Source of the DNA: Desulfuromonadaceae bacterium
GTDB taxonomy: Bacteria; Desulfobacterota; Desulfuromonadia; Geobacterales; Pseudopelobacteraceae
Length of the DNA stretch: 48,935 bases
Assembly: GCA_028681335.1 (NCBI GenBank)
Contig: JAQUIT010000024.1
Span: forward strand, 1 to 48,935
Reading direction: 5' to 3'
A program made the translations under genes and the position numbers. The notes under the pieces were generated by a model. It was not told the DNA's origin. It saw nothing but the letters and a program-made list of their open reading frames with translations, and did no database searches. This document shows, one piece after another, positions 1 to 7,489 of the stretch (positions are counted from its first letter, which is position 1; the number at the start of each line of letters is the position of its first letter).

Positions 1-220
1 CTGAGAGGTATGTACGCCGCCGTGCTTCTCTCAGATTCATGTAAAGCGCATTGTAATCGGGCTGGTCACCGGATGAATCCTTGCCTGGCTGAAAATCCTT
101 GTGCCGTGGATGACTACATAAATAACTAAAACCGAAACTGAAGGCATACTCGCATGCCGGGTTCTCTTGCAAGCAACCGGAATAACTACGTGTTAGTGGC
201 TTTGTCATGCATTCTCGCAT
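1..220 (-). CDS. Hypothetical protein, N-terminal part, truncated by the window edge
   Basis: An open minus-strand frame starts at an ATG whose first base is 220 and stays open for 73 codons to the edge of the window, so the C-terminus lies outside. The translation begins MRECMTKPLTRSYSGCLQEN, and further on it contains CEYAFSFGFSYL and DYNALYMNLREARRRTYL, a natural amino-acid mix with several cysteines. A second in-frame ATG at 208 is an alternative start. The only Shine-Dalgarno-like element is a run of ten G (226-235) five bases upstream of the ATG. I do not recognise a family. Moderate confidence that it is coding, because frame openness and composition are the only evidence. Confidence 0.5.
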   Translation of the reverse strand, partial: MRECMTKPLTRSYSGCLQENPACEYAFSFGFSYLCSHPRHKDFQPGKDSSGDQPDYNALYMNLREARRRTYLS

Positions 221-225
221 TATTA

Positions 226-235
226 CCCCCCCCCC
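226..235. repeat. Homopolymer of ten C (ten G on the minus strand) at a ribosome-binding position
   Basis: Ten consecutive C on the plus strand lie five bases upstream of the start codon of the truncated minus-strand gene, so the mRNA would carry G10 where a Shine-Dalgarno sequence belongs. Tracts of this length are slippage-prone, so it could alter translation or be a sequencing uncertainty. Confidence 0.7.
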
Positions 236-329
236 TTTGAGCCTGTATTCGGCGACTGCAAGCGGAAGACTTTTGTCTCCACAGGCTCTAACTCCGCCAA
301 AACATCCTCTTTCATACAATGTTGTGCCA

Positions 330-554
330 TTACACAGCGGCGCAATACTCGCTGGGATCAAAAGCACTGTCGCTTTCAGGCGTACCGCCCTGGTGGTTAT
401 ATTCATCAAGGGCATGATACAACTGGATTATTGCTTTCGATGCCGTGACAATTGATTCTTTTGCTGCACAATCACTGCATTGGTAATAGGCGTTTTTCAA
501 GGCGGTAATAGCGTTGGTGGTAAGTGCATTCGCATTAAGAGGTGAAATATTCAT
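330..554 (-). CDS. Small hypothetical protein (74 aa)
   Basis: I chose the ATG at 554 because a GGGAG ribosome-binding site precedes it with good spacing. A longer frame starting at 626 has no such site. The protein begins MNISPLNANALTTNAITALK and is Ala/Asn-rich and probably helical, with two cysteines in YQCSDCAAKE and an acidic end, DSAFDPSEYCAAV. No family is recognised and no membrane segment or signal peptide is visible. It lies between the truncated gene at the left edge and the helical protein at 702-1682, all on the minus strand. The 147-base gap on its upstream side holds nothing else that I can support. Confidence 0.5.
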   Translation of the reverse strand: MNISPLNANALTTNAITALKNAYYQCSDCAAKESIVTASKAIIQLYHALDEYNHQGGTPESDSAFDPSEYCAAV

Positions 555-701
555 GAGAGTCTCCCTTCGGATAATGTGGGGAAAGTGTAGCAGGGTACTC
601 GTTACGACAGTGTGCCGTGTTGGCAAAGTGTTTGTTACGCCGCCAGGTAATCATGACGGCACCGTCGCCACCATAGGTGAAAGAGCAGGATGGAGGGATC
701 T

Positions 702-1682
702 TTATACATTTCCCCTGATCGGGACCAGCCTCTGGTGCGCAATGTTTTCGCGGACACACCAGAATTCTTCCAACTCCTCCACGAGCAACCGGTCCAGACC
801 GGAATCCCTGACGAACTCTTCCCGTAACCCTGCATCACCCTGAGAAACAATAATGGGGAGCAGCGTGTTCATGTAGAGGAGTGAACTTTTTGCGAGCTTC
901 AGGCCGACATCGAAGAGATTGTCCGGAATATCCCCGTTCAGAAGACGCCGATGCCGCAGCTCAATCGAAACAATCCGCTTGATGGTATCACGCTCGCCGT
1001 CACCGGCAATCCATCCGTAGCTATTACCGATTGCCTCCTGAATGGTGGTTACTACCGTGACGAGTATCTGCTCTTCCCGCTCGACCCGCTCCAGACGTCG
1101 TTGAATATCCGTTATGGTTCCCGCTCCCCGTGTAAGATTTTCAAATCCTTCCATAAGATTGATCAATCTCTTCCGTCCCATCCTGCCTAGCAGGTCGCTG
1201 GCAAGAGGAGTATCAAGCAGTAATTCCCTGAATAGTCCCGGCTTGACGGCATTCAACTCCTTCCAGGTGTTCGCAAGAACGTTCAGGGTTTCCTCGTCGG
1301 GGATGCCGCGGGCAAAAAACACCATTTTATTGATGCACTTCGACGCTTCCTCCGTCCGCTGGATCATTCCGACCATGCGAAGAAAGTTCTTTCTGGCTCT
1401 TTTCCCGGTTTCACCGGAAACGTCTAGGCGTTCGTCGCAATACTTGCCAATATCGAGCATAACATGCTCAAAGCGTTGATCATTCTGTTCTATAGACTCC
1501 TTTTTGGCCAGCAGGATAGATAAGATAATATTTTCCGGCATATCGACGCATTCCGAAGCGGAAAACATGAAATAGGCGGCCAGTGCCTGACGGGCCTTTT
1601 CAAGCAGAGACGGCGACACACCTCCACTCCGGGAGGTCTCATTCACTGCTGTCATCGGCATGCTTATCGACGGGACAGCCAT
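702..1682 (-). CDS. Hypothetical helical protein coupled to the kinase-like/PstS/OmpA fusion
   Basis: This 326-residue protein has no recognised domain. It is predicted mostly helical and soluble, with charged segments such as LERVEREEQILVTVV, and no signal peptide or transmembrane stretch. Its ATG at 1682 lies inside the last codons of the upstream kinase-like fusion gene, a 19-base overlap, with a GGGTAGAA-type ribosome-binding site just before it. Alternative ATGs occur eight and ten codons in. The overlap suggests translational coupling, so a shared pathway or complex with the fusion protein is a reasonable inference. Its biochemical role cannot be read from the sequence. Confidence 0.75.
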   Translation of the reverse strand: MAVPSISMPMTAVNETSRSGGVSPSLLEKARQALAAYFMFSASECVDMPENIILSILLAKKESIEQNDQRFEHVMLDIGKYCDERLDVSGETGKRARKNFLRMVGMIQRTEEASKCINKMVFFARGIPDEETLNVLANTWKELNAVKPGLFRELLLDTPLASDLLGRMGRKRLINLMEGFENLTRGAGTITDIQRRLERVEREEQILVTVVTTIQEAIGNSYGWIAGDGERDTIKRIVSIELRHRRLLNGDIPDNLFDVGLKLAKSSLLYMNTLLPIIVSQGDAGLREEFVRDSGLDRLLVEELEEFWCVRENIAHQRLVPIRGNV

Positions 1683-3880
1683 ACTTCTACCCTGTTGTTA
1701 CGAAGCTTTCCGACCTTGGTGCCTCCCTCTGCCAACTGCATGATTGATCCCATACCCATTTCCACCGCCGGCTTGACACCGCGCGCCGTCAGTTCTCCAG
1801 CCACCAGTTTCGTCCACTGTTCGGCGACCTCTTTTGATTTATTCCCTTCGCTCACATCGCTGAAACCGAACAGCATGACTTTACGACCCTGCAATTCCTG
1901 ACGGTCAAGAGCGTGAATCAGGCGGTCAAAATCGCGTCGGGAACGGTTGTCGAAACTGATTGTATCGGGCCGGAACCTGAAGGAGAGCGACAAACGTTCC
2001 GCACCATCGACCACGGTTCTGAACTCCGCTGGCACATTATCCGGCAGCACCGGTGTTTCGGTCCGAACTTTCAGTGAAACAAAGCCTTTCTTTTCGGCAA
2101 TTTCCTGCCCCTCGTCCGAAAGCACAAATTCTATAAAATCTCTGACCAGCGGGTTAGCGGTCTTTGGCGGGACATACATGTAGAGACGGCGTGACAGCGG
2201 GTACTCCTCCTGTGCAACGGTAAATGCATTCGGATAAATCGCACTTCCGGCAGCACTTGCCGATATGGCAAGCGCCTTACTGCTTTTTATATACGGCAGC
2301 CCGATGAATCCAATACCACCTGGATCACTGGCGACATCAGCAGACAACTTGTTGCTATCCTCATAGCGCTTAGCGTTGCCGCTCAATTTTTTCTTATCCA
2401 GGACAAGACTCTTGAAGGTGTCATACGTCCCCGACTTGTCGTCACGGGCATAGAGTCCAATGGCCCTGTCATTGCCACCCACATCCTTCCATGAGCCGGC
2501 TTCTCCGGCAAAAACACGGGCAACGGTTTCCCTGCCGACAGCAGAAAGCGGGTTAGAGACATTGACAATGACCGCCAGCCCGTCAAGGCCGATGACATGT
2601 TCGCTGCCATACTGGGTCAAATCACCCAACGCGGACAGTTTATCAACTTCCTCTTTCTTGATAGGACGCGAAGCCATGCCGACATCGCATTGCGCTTTTC
2701 CAAGCCCTTCAAAGGCGGTGGCTGAGCCATGGGACTTGATTTCAACCGCCCATGCCCTGGTGCCACCCATGCTGCCGACAACCCTGACTTCTTCTTCATT
2801 CGCACCCGCTTCACGCCTGGTCTTGTGCGCTCCTTTTCGTTTCAGGAACTCTTCCGCCAGGGCCGGAGCCAGTTTGGCGCCGATGGTGTTCGACCCCTGC
2901 AGCCTAAGTACCGTTTCAATCCGCTCGGCAAAAAACTGATACCAGGCGCCCCACGTCAGCACCACCAGCAGGACTGCGGCACAGACCCCGCGCAGTGCAT
3001 ATTTCCGGCGGCGCTGTTTTGCTTTGGCCATCTTTTCTTGCTCGGCACGGGCAAAATCATCACGGTGCTGATAGCGTTCCAGGGCAGCAATAAATTCGTC
3101 ACTACTCTGAAAACGGTTATCTGGCGAACGGGAAAGGGCGCGGTGAATAATTTCCGCCAGATCTGGATCAATTCCGGGAAGCTTTCCGCGAATGTCGGGG
3201 ATATCTTCCTCCATCTGCCGCATCAACTGAATGATGGTAGAACCCGCTTCACGGGGAGGTGCGCCGGTCAGCATCTGATAGATAAGCATCCCGACTGAAT
3301 AGATATCGGAGCGGTGATCGATCTCTTTGGGGTTCACGATCTGCTCCGGGCTCATATAGGCGGCAGCGGCAAAGAAGTTGGCTCCGGTGCCCGCTTCCAG
3401 CGGCATCTGGCTGGAAGCGCCAAATCCATCCAGCTTAACCAGTCCGTTTTTGGCCACAAAAACATTTGAGGCACTGACCCCCCGATGGATTACGCCGCGA
3501 CTGTGGGCAAAAGAGAGCGCTTTCAGCACCTGCTTGATGACGTGCAGTGTCGGCAACTCCTTATTGCCGCTGTGGTGATTGATGATTTCACCGAGCCGGT
3601 ACGAGACAACATGTTCCTGCACGAGGTAAAAGGTCCCCTCTTCTTCAAAAAAATCGATTGTCTGGAGAATATTGCGATGATTCAGGTGGGCAAGCTTTTT
3701 GGCCTCCACGTAAAAATAGTCCCGTACTTTTGCAGCGTCACTATTTTCTCCCCCTTTGAAAGCCTTTATGAAATACGAAACACCATTGGCGATATCCTCG
3801 GCAAGATAGAGCACCGTGCCATTATCAAAGGTAGCAACCTCCTGCTTCAGCATGTACTTGTTAATAATCAGTCTGTTCAT
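1664..3880 (-). CDS. Membrane-anchored Ser/Thr kinase-like protein with PstS-like and OmpA-like domains (probable pseudokinase)
   Basis: The ATG at 3880 is preferred because AAGGGA precedes it; a TTG five codons upstream is the other option. The 738-residue protein has four parts. Residues 7-275 are an N-terminal Hanks-type kinase-like domain. A single membrane helix follows at about 294-317. A phosphate-binding-protein (PstS/PBP-like) domain covers about 325-605, with LQGSNTIGAKLAPALAEEFL and DKSGTYDTFK. An OmpA-like peptidoglycan-binding domain ends it (about 630-738, FGFSDVSEGNKSKEVAEQW). The ATP-anchoring lysine (Lys39, FIKAFK) and the YMSPEQ motif are present. The catalytic loop reads HRGVSASN instead of HRD, and the DFG position reads GFG. 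By family knowledge this should abolish or strongly reduce phosphotransfer. The topology suggests a cytoplasmic kinase fold linked to periplasmic ligand- and wall-binding domains. Confidence 0.88.
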   Translation of the reverse strand: MNRLIINKYMLKQEVATFDNGTVLYLAEDIANGVSYFIKAFKGGENSDAAKVRDYFYVEAKKLAHLNHRNILQTIDFFEEEGTFYLVQEHVVSYRLGEIINHHSGNKELPTLHVIKQVLKALSFAHSRGVIHRGVSASNVFVAKNGLVKLDGFGASSQMPLEAGTGANFFAAAAYMSPEQIVNPKEIDHRSDIYSVGMLIYQMLTGAPPREAGSTIIQLMRQMEEDIPDIRGKLPGIDPDLAEIIHRALSRSPDNRFQSSDEFIAALERYQHRDDFARAEQEKMAKAKQRRRKYALRGVCAAVLLVVLTWGAWYQFFAERIETVLRLQGSNTIGAKLAPALAEEFLKRKGAHKTRREAGANEEEVRVVGSMGGTRAWAVEIKSHGSATAFEGLGKAQCDVGMASRPIKKEEVDKLSALGDLTQYGSEHVIGLDGLAVIVNVSNPLSAVGRETVARVFAGEAGSWKDVGGNDRAIGLYARDDKSGTYDTFKSLVLDKKKLSGNAKRYEDSNKLSADVASDPGGIGFIGLPYIKSSKALAISASAAGSAIYPNAFTVAQEEYPLSRRLYMYVPPKTANPLVRDFIEFVLSDEGQEIAEKKGFVSLKVRTETPVLPDNVPAEFRTVVDGAERLSLSFRFRPDTISFDNRSRRDFDRLIHALDRQELQGRKVMLFGFSDVSEGNKSKEVAEQWTKLVAGELTARGVKPAVEMGMGSIMQLAEGGTKVGKLRNNRVEVWLSRR

Positions 3881-4039
3881 GATTGTCCCTTGCAATAGTG
3901 GTGGTGATGAGGAGGAATCGACCGGATGACCTCAAGGTCATCAAGATAACAAGAGTGAAGTTACATGGGGGTGACAAGTTTGTGAAATGTTAGTCAAGGA
4001 GAAGAGAAGGGGCATGGGCGTTAAACCTTCTCTTTTGGC

Positions 4040-4080
4040 AAAAAGATAGCGCGGGAACCATGCCACCGGTCCCCGCGCTA
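4040..4080 (-). terminator. Rho-independent terminator of the alkaline phosphatase gene
   Basis: An inverted repeat TAGCGCGGGAACC/GGTCCCCGCGCTA (4047-4080, one mismatch, 8-base loop) is followed on the minus strand by TCTTTTTG. It lies about 75 bases past the stop codon at 4157. The rest of the gap between 3881 and 4156 shows no gene. Confidence 0.8.
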
Positions 4081-4156
4081 TTGCATAATGATCATGTCAG
4101 AAGAGTTCGTCCCAAACGCATGTTACTTTGAAACGTCACTCTTTACGACAGCACCA

Positions 4157-7100
4157 TTATCTCTCGTTTATCTGGTAGATGCTTACCGTACCGCTTGTCT
4201 CATTGCCGATGACCAGCAACGCTTTGCCGGTAGGACTTGCCGTCGCAGGGACAAACTTCATCCCTTCGGGGGCCAGATCGCCTGCCGTGGCATAAGCACC
4301 TGTATGAGCTGCCGCCCCTGTATCATCAATGGTGAATACTGCCGACAGGTCTCTATTCAGTACGTGCTCAACAAATTCCGGCGCGGTGGGGATGGTTATA
4401 TCAAATATGAAAAAGCCCCCCATCCGCTCCAGCCCGACGAAAGCATAGGTCCGGGTCCCGACCTGTCCGATGGCAAGAGCTTCCGGCTCCGGTCCTTTGT
4501 CGTCGGAGCGGCTGTCACCTTTATTTTCGGTAGAGTTGTTATTGTACTTGCTGCCGAAAAGAGCCGACGTCATCCTCTCCATGAGCGAGCCTGAATCGTA
4601 CACCAGTGTGCCGTTGGAGTCCCAGATACTGAAAGAGCGGCCACCGAAGGCAAAGAGCTTGTCATAAAGGCCGGTAGCAGCGTTAAGTCCCATGGCGGTG
4701 GTTACCTTCAGCCGCCCAAGCCCGCTGTCTCCGCCGGCGGCAGCATATGCCGTTTGCAGCACCGGATCAAGGCTGCCATAGATATCCTTCACACGCACCT
4801 CTTCGCTGTAGCCGCTGTAGTCACGGGTATCACCTTCGTTGGCGGTGACAAGGTAGGTAGCGCCGCCCGACGTATAGGTAGCGATGGAGTCAGGCTGGTA
4901 CATGCCATACAGTCCGGGAACGGTTATAAACTTGCCGACAGAGTCCTTGTCAGTAACATCAAGGGCGTTCTTTGCGAGACTGTAATCCTTGAATCCCAGT
5001 GGTTTGATGCTTGTTACTGTTTTTGTCGTGAGGTTTACCACAGCAATCGCATTATTTTCCTGCAAGGTCACATAAGCTGTTTTGCTGTCATCTGAAATGG
5101 CTACATATTCAGGCTCAAGATCCTGGGAAACCGTTGTTGAAACGGGGCTGGCAAACTTCACTCCTGCTGCCGCAAGGGTGGTCTTCTGGGCATCGAAGGC
5201 ACTAAAATCGGCAATGGTGGCCGTGTCCGCCGGTTGCCCGCCGGTAACGTCAATGATGGCGACGGTACCTTCCGGGTCGGTCAGGTAATCGTCACTCGGC
5301 TCACCTTCATCGGCAACCACAACCTTGCTGCCGTCCGGGGTGAACGTCACCATGTCGGGAAGACTGCCAACCTGGACCGCTTTGATAAAGTGCGGGCTGC
5401 GGGCCTTATAGCCGGCAATGTCGTAAAACATGACAACACCCTTGTCCGTCTTTGGCGAGGCACCGACAGCTATCGCCAGCAGATCACCATACACCGCGAT
5501 ACTGTTTGGCCCGCCGCCGGTGTTTACGACTGTATCGACCCCGGCGACCTTCACCGTGGTCGTTGCCGGAAACGCCATCTGTGTACCGGTCAGATTGCTT
5601 GCGGTGAGCGGGTTGGCAATGGCCGATGTTCCCAATGTGGAAGCGTCAAGAATCTCGAGTCTATTGGCAGCGCCATTAATTACATATGCCGTTTTTGATG
5701 AAGGATGAAAGGCGACTATTTCGGCAGCTGACGTTCCGTATGTGCCGGTAACAAAGCGTCCTACCATTGAAGCCATGGAGCCCTGTTTGTTCTGGTCTGT
5801 CAGCCCAAGGGAATTGAGCATTGCCCTGAATATCTGGGTATTATCGATAATTTTGGTTCCTGAGTACCATGACCCTTCCGAGGCGCTGAGCAGATTTGTG
5901 CCTGCACCCTTTGCATAAACGCGGGTCATCTCATTGGTGTGGCCGCCGGTACTATAGCTGACCTCGCCGTTCGGATAGACATACCCCGGTGTATAGGAGC
6001 CGACCGCAACGCTATTTGCGTCCTGCTGCGGCAATTCACCCTTTTGCAGCGGCTTGGTGCTGTCCAGACGCATGTAACTGTTGCCGTGATCGGACGTAAC
6101 GATGACCAGCGTGTTATTCCAGTCAACGCTGTCGCCCGGCTGGTCCACGTAGGTTTCAATCGCCTTGATCGTCTCATTCAGGTCGTAAACGCCACCAACC
6201 ATGCTCTTGAAATCGTTGGCATGGTTAGCCCAGTCGATATCCCCCTGCTCAACCATGAGGAAGAAACCGTTCTTGTTCTGGCTTAACACCTTCAGAGCCG
6301 CTTTTGAAGCTTCGGCAAGAGACGGATTCTCGATTGAACCCCGGGTTACCGATGGCGCACCTGCTGTATTGGAAGGGACATTGTAGTCAAACTGGCCGCC
6401 GCTGTTGCCAAACAGGCCAAACAGTTTCTTTCCGCCTGCAACCGCTTCAGCCGCTTTGGCGGCAATAGTCGCGTTGCCGTCCACGCCGGTCTGCCGCTCG
6501 GCCAGTACATATTCTGTAGAGTTCTTGAGAATAGTATAATCCAGAGTATCCATATAACTGGTCGTGTAGTTTGGATTGCCGCCACCAATCACCACCTCGG
6601 GCTTGACCGAGTTAATGATTTCATAGCCGATATCCTTGTAATTGTTGCGGGATTTATTGTGGCTGACAAAAGTGGCCGGGGTGGCGTGGGTGAACGGGAC
6701 CGTTGTAACAACACCGATGGCGGCCTTTTTCTGATAGCGATACATTTCGGCGATGGTCTGCAAACGGCCGTTTTCCGGATCACCGGTTTTCCAGGCGACA
6801 TTGCCGTCATCAGTTTTGTACCCGGTGGCCAGCGCCGTACCCGCCGAAGCAGAATCCGTGGCTGCGGTCAGCAGATAGGTTTTATCTCCGCTGGTGTCCA
6901 GCGGCCAGGGGAGGTTGCCACCCTTGGACGGATCGTATCCCATCAGCGCGTCAAACGTCGTCGCGTCTTCCGCACTCGATGCAGCGGCACTCCAAAGGGA
7001 CTTTCCGGCTACCGTTGCATACTTATTGTACGTCGTGACATCCCACGTGGTTGACTGCCCCTGATAGGGAAACTTCCAGAAGGCCAGCCCGTCGGTATAG

Positions 7101-7291
7101 TTGCCGAACAGGTAATTGTTGGCGGCACGCTCATGCTCCAACTGCATACCGTCACCAACCACCAGGATAACGTTCTTGACCCCTGACGTCTGTGTTGACG
7201 AAGTCGTCCCACACCCTGAAAGTGACAGGACAAATTGGGCAATTACCACGATTGCAACTGCCGATCTGATTTTTCTGCTTCCGGTTAACAT
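4157..7291 (-). CDS. Alkaline phosphatase lipoprotein fused to a choice-of-anchor-I/propeller-like domain
   Basis: This 1044-residue exported protein has a lipoprotein signal peptide ending in the lipobox LSGC (Cys27). A strong GAGGAGGA ribosome-binding site precedes the ATG. Residues about 38-510 are a PhoA-family alkaline phosphatase domain that hydrolyses phosphomonoesters. It shows the metal-binding GDGM (46-49), the nucleophile region TDSASAGTA (probable Ser147), THATP (201-205), DWANH and TSDHGNS, and a later GGHTNE histidine. Residues about 525-1040 resemble the choice-of-anchor-I/esterase-like beta-propeller family, with GGGPNSIAVYGDLLAIAV, FTPDGSKVVVADEGEPSDD and TANEGDTRDYSGYSEE. 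E. coli PhoA has roughly 470 residues, so this is more than twice the usual length. Regulation by phosphate is plausible, but no clear Pho box was seen upstream. Confidence 0.9.
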   Translation of the reverse strand: MLTGSRKIRSAVAIVVIAQFVLSLSGCGTTSSTQTSGVKNVILVVGDGMQLEHERAANNYLFGNYTDGLAFWKFPYQGQSTTWDVTTYNKYATVAGKSLWSAAASSAEDATTFDALMGYDPSKGGNLPWPLDTSGDKTYLLTAATDSASAGTALATGYKTDDGNVAWKTGDPENGRLQTIAEMYRYQKKAAIGVVTTVPFTHATPATFVSHNKSRNNYKDIGYEIINSVKPEVVIGGGNPNYTTSYMDTLDYTILKNSTEYVLAERQTGVDGNATIAAKAAEAVAGGKKLFGLFGNSGGQFDYNVPSNTAGAPSVTRGSIENPSLAEASKAALKVLSQNKNGFFLMVEQGDIDWANHANDFKSMVGGVYDLNETIKAIETYVDQPGDSVDWNNTLVIVTSDHGNSYMRLDSTKPLQKGELPQQDANSVAVGSYTPGYVYPNGEVSYSTGGHTNEMTRVYAKGAGTNLLSASEGSWYSGTKIIDNTQIFRAMLNSLGLTDQNKQGSMASMVGRFVTGTYGTSAAEIVAFHPSSKTAYVINGAANRLEILDASTLGTSAIANPLTASNLTGTQMAFPATTTVKVAGVDTVVNTGGGPNSIAVYGDLLAIAVGASPKTDKGVVMFYDIAGYKARSPHFIKAVQVGSLPDMVTFTPDGSKVVVADEGEPSDDYLTDPEGTVAIIDVTGGQPADTATIADFSAFDAQKTTLAAAGVKFASPVSTTVSQDLEPEYVAISDDSKTAYVTLQENNAIAVVNLTTKTVTSIKPLGFKDYSLAKNALDVTDKDSVGKFITVPGLYGMYQPDSIATYTSGGATYLVTANEGDTRDYSGYSEEVRVKDIYGSLDPVLQTAYAAAGGDSGLGRLKVTTAMGLNAATGLYDKLFAFGGRSFSIWDSNGTLVYDSGSLMERMTSALFGSKYNNNSTENKGDSRSDDKGPEPEALAIGQVGTRTYAFVGLERMGGFFIFDITIPTAPEFVEHVLNRDLSAVFTIDDTGAAAHTGAYATAGDLAPEGMKFVPATASPTGKALLVIGNETSGTVSIYQINER

Positions 7292-7489
7292 CGATACGTC
7301 CTCCTCTGCGAAATATGTTTCTTAATCGCAGCGAGGCTACCAAATGTTTCATTTCAATAGGGTTCCAACCCTGTAAAATCTTAGTCACAGTTAATACCAC
7401 GATCCACCTGTAACCATAACGTTGCCATATTGCAACACAATCCCCCTGAGAAACCTGCTAGGCTTTTAAGATTTGAGGGGACATTATCA

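Noticed and set aside
2729..3298. Long plus-strand frame within the kinase-like gene
   Set aside because: It overlaps strongly supported minus-strand coding sequence and its translation is unlike natural protein composition.
7370..7440. Possible Pho box between the alkaline phosphatase and its divergent neighbour
   Set aside because: CTGTAA and GTCACAG-like pieces are present but do not form 11-bp spaced repeats.
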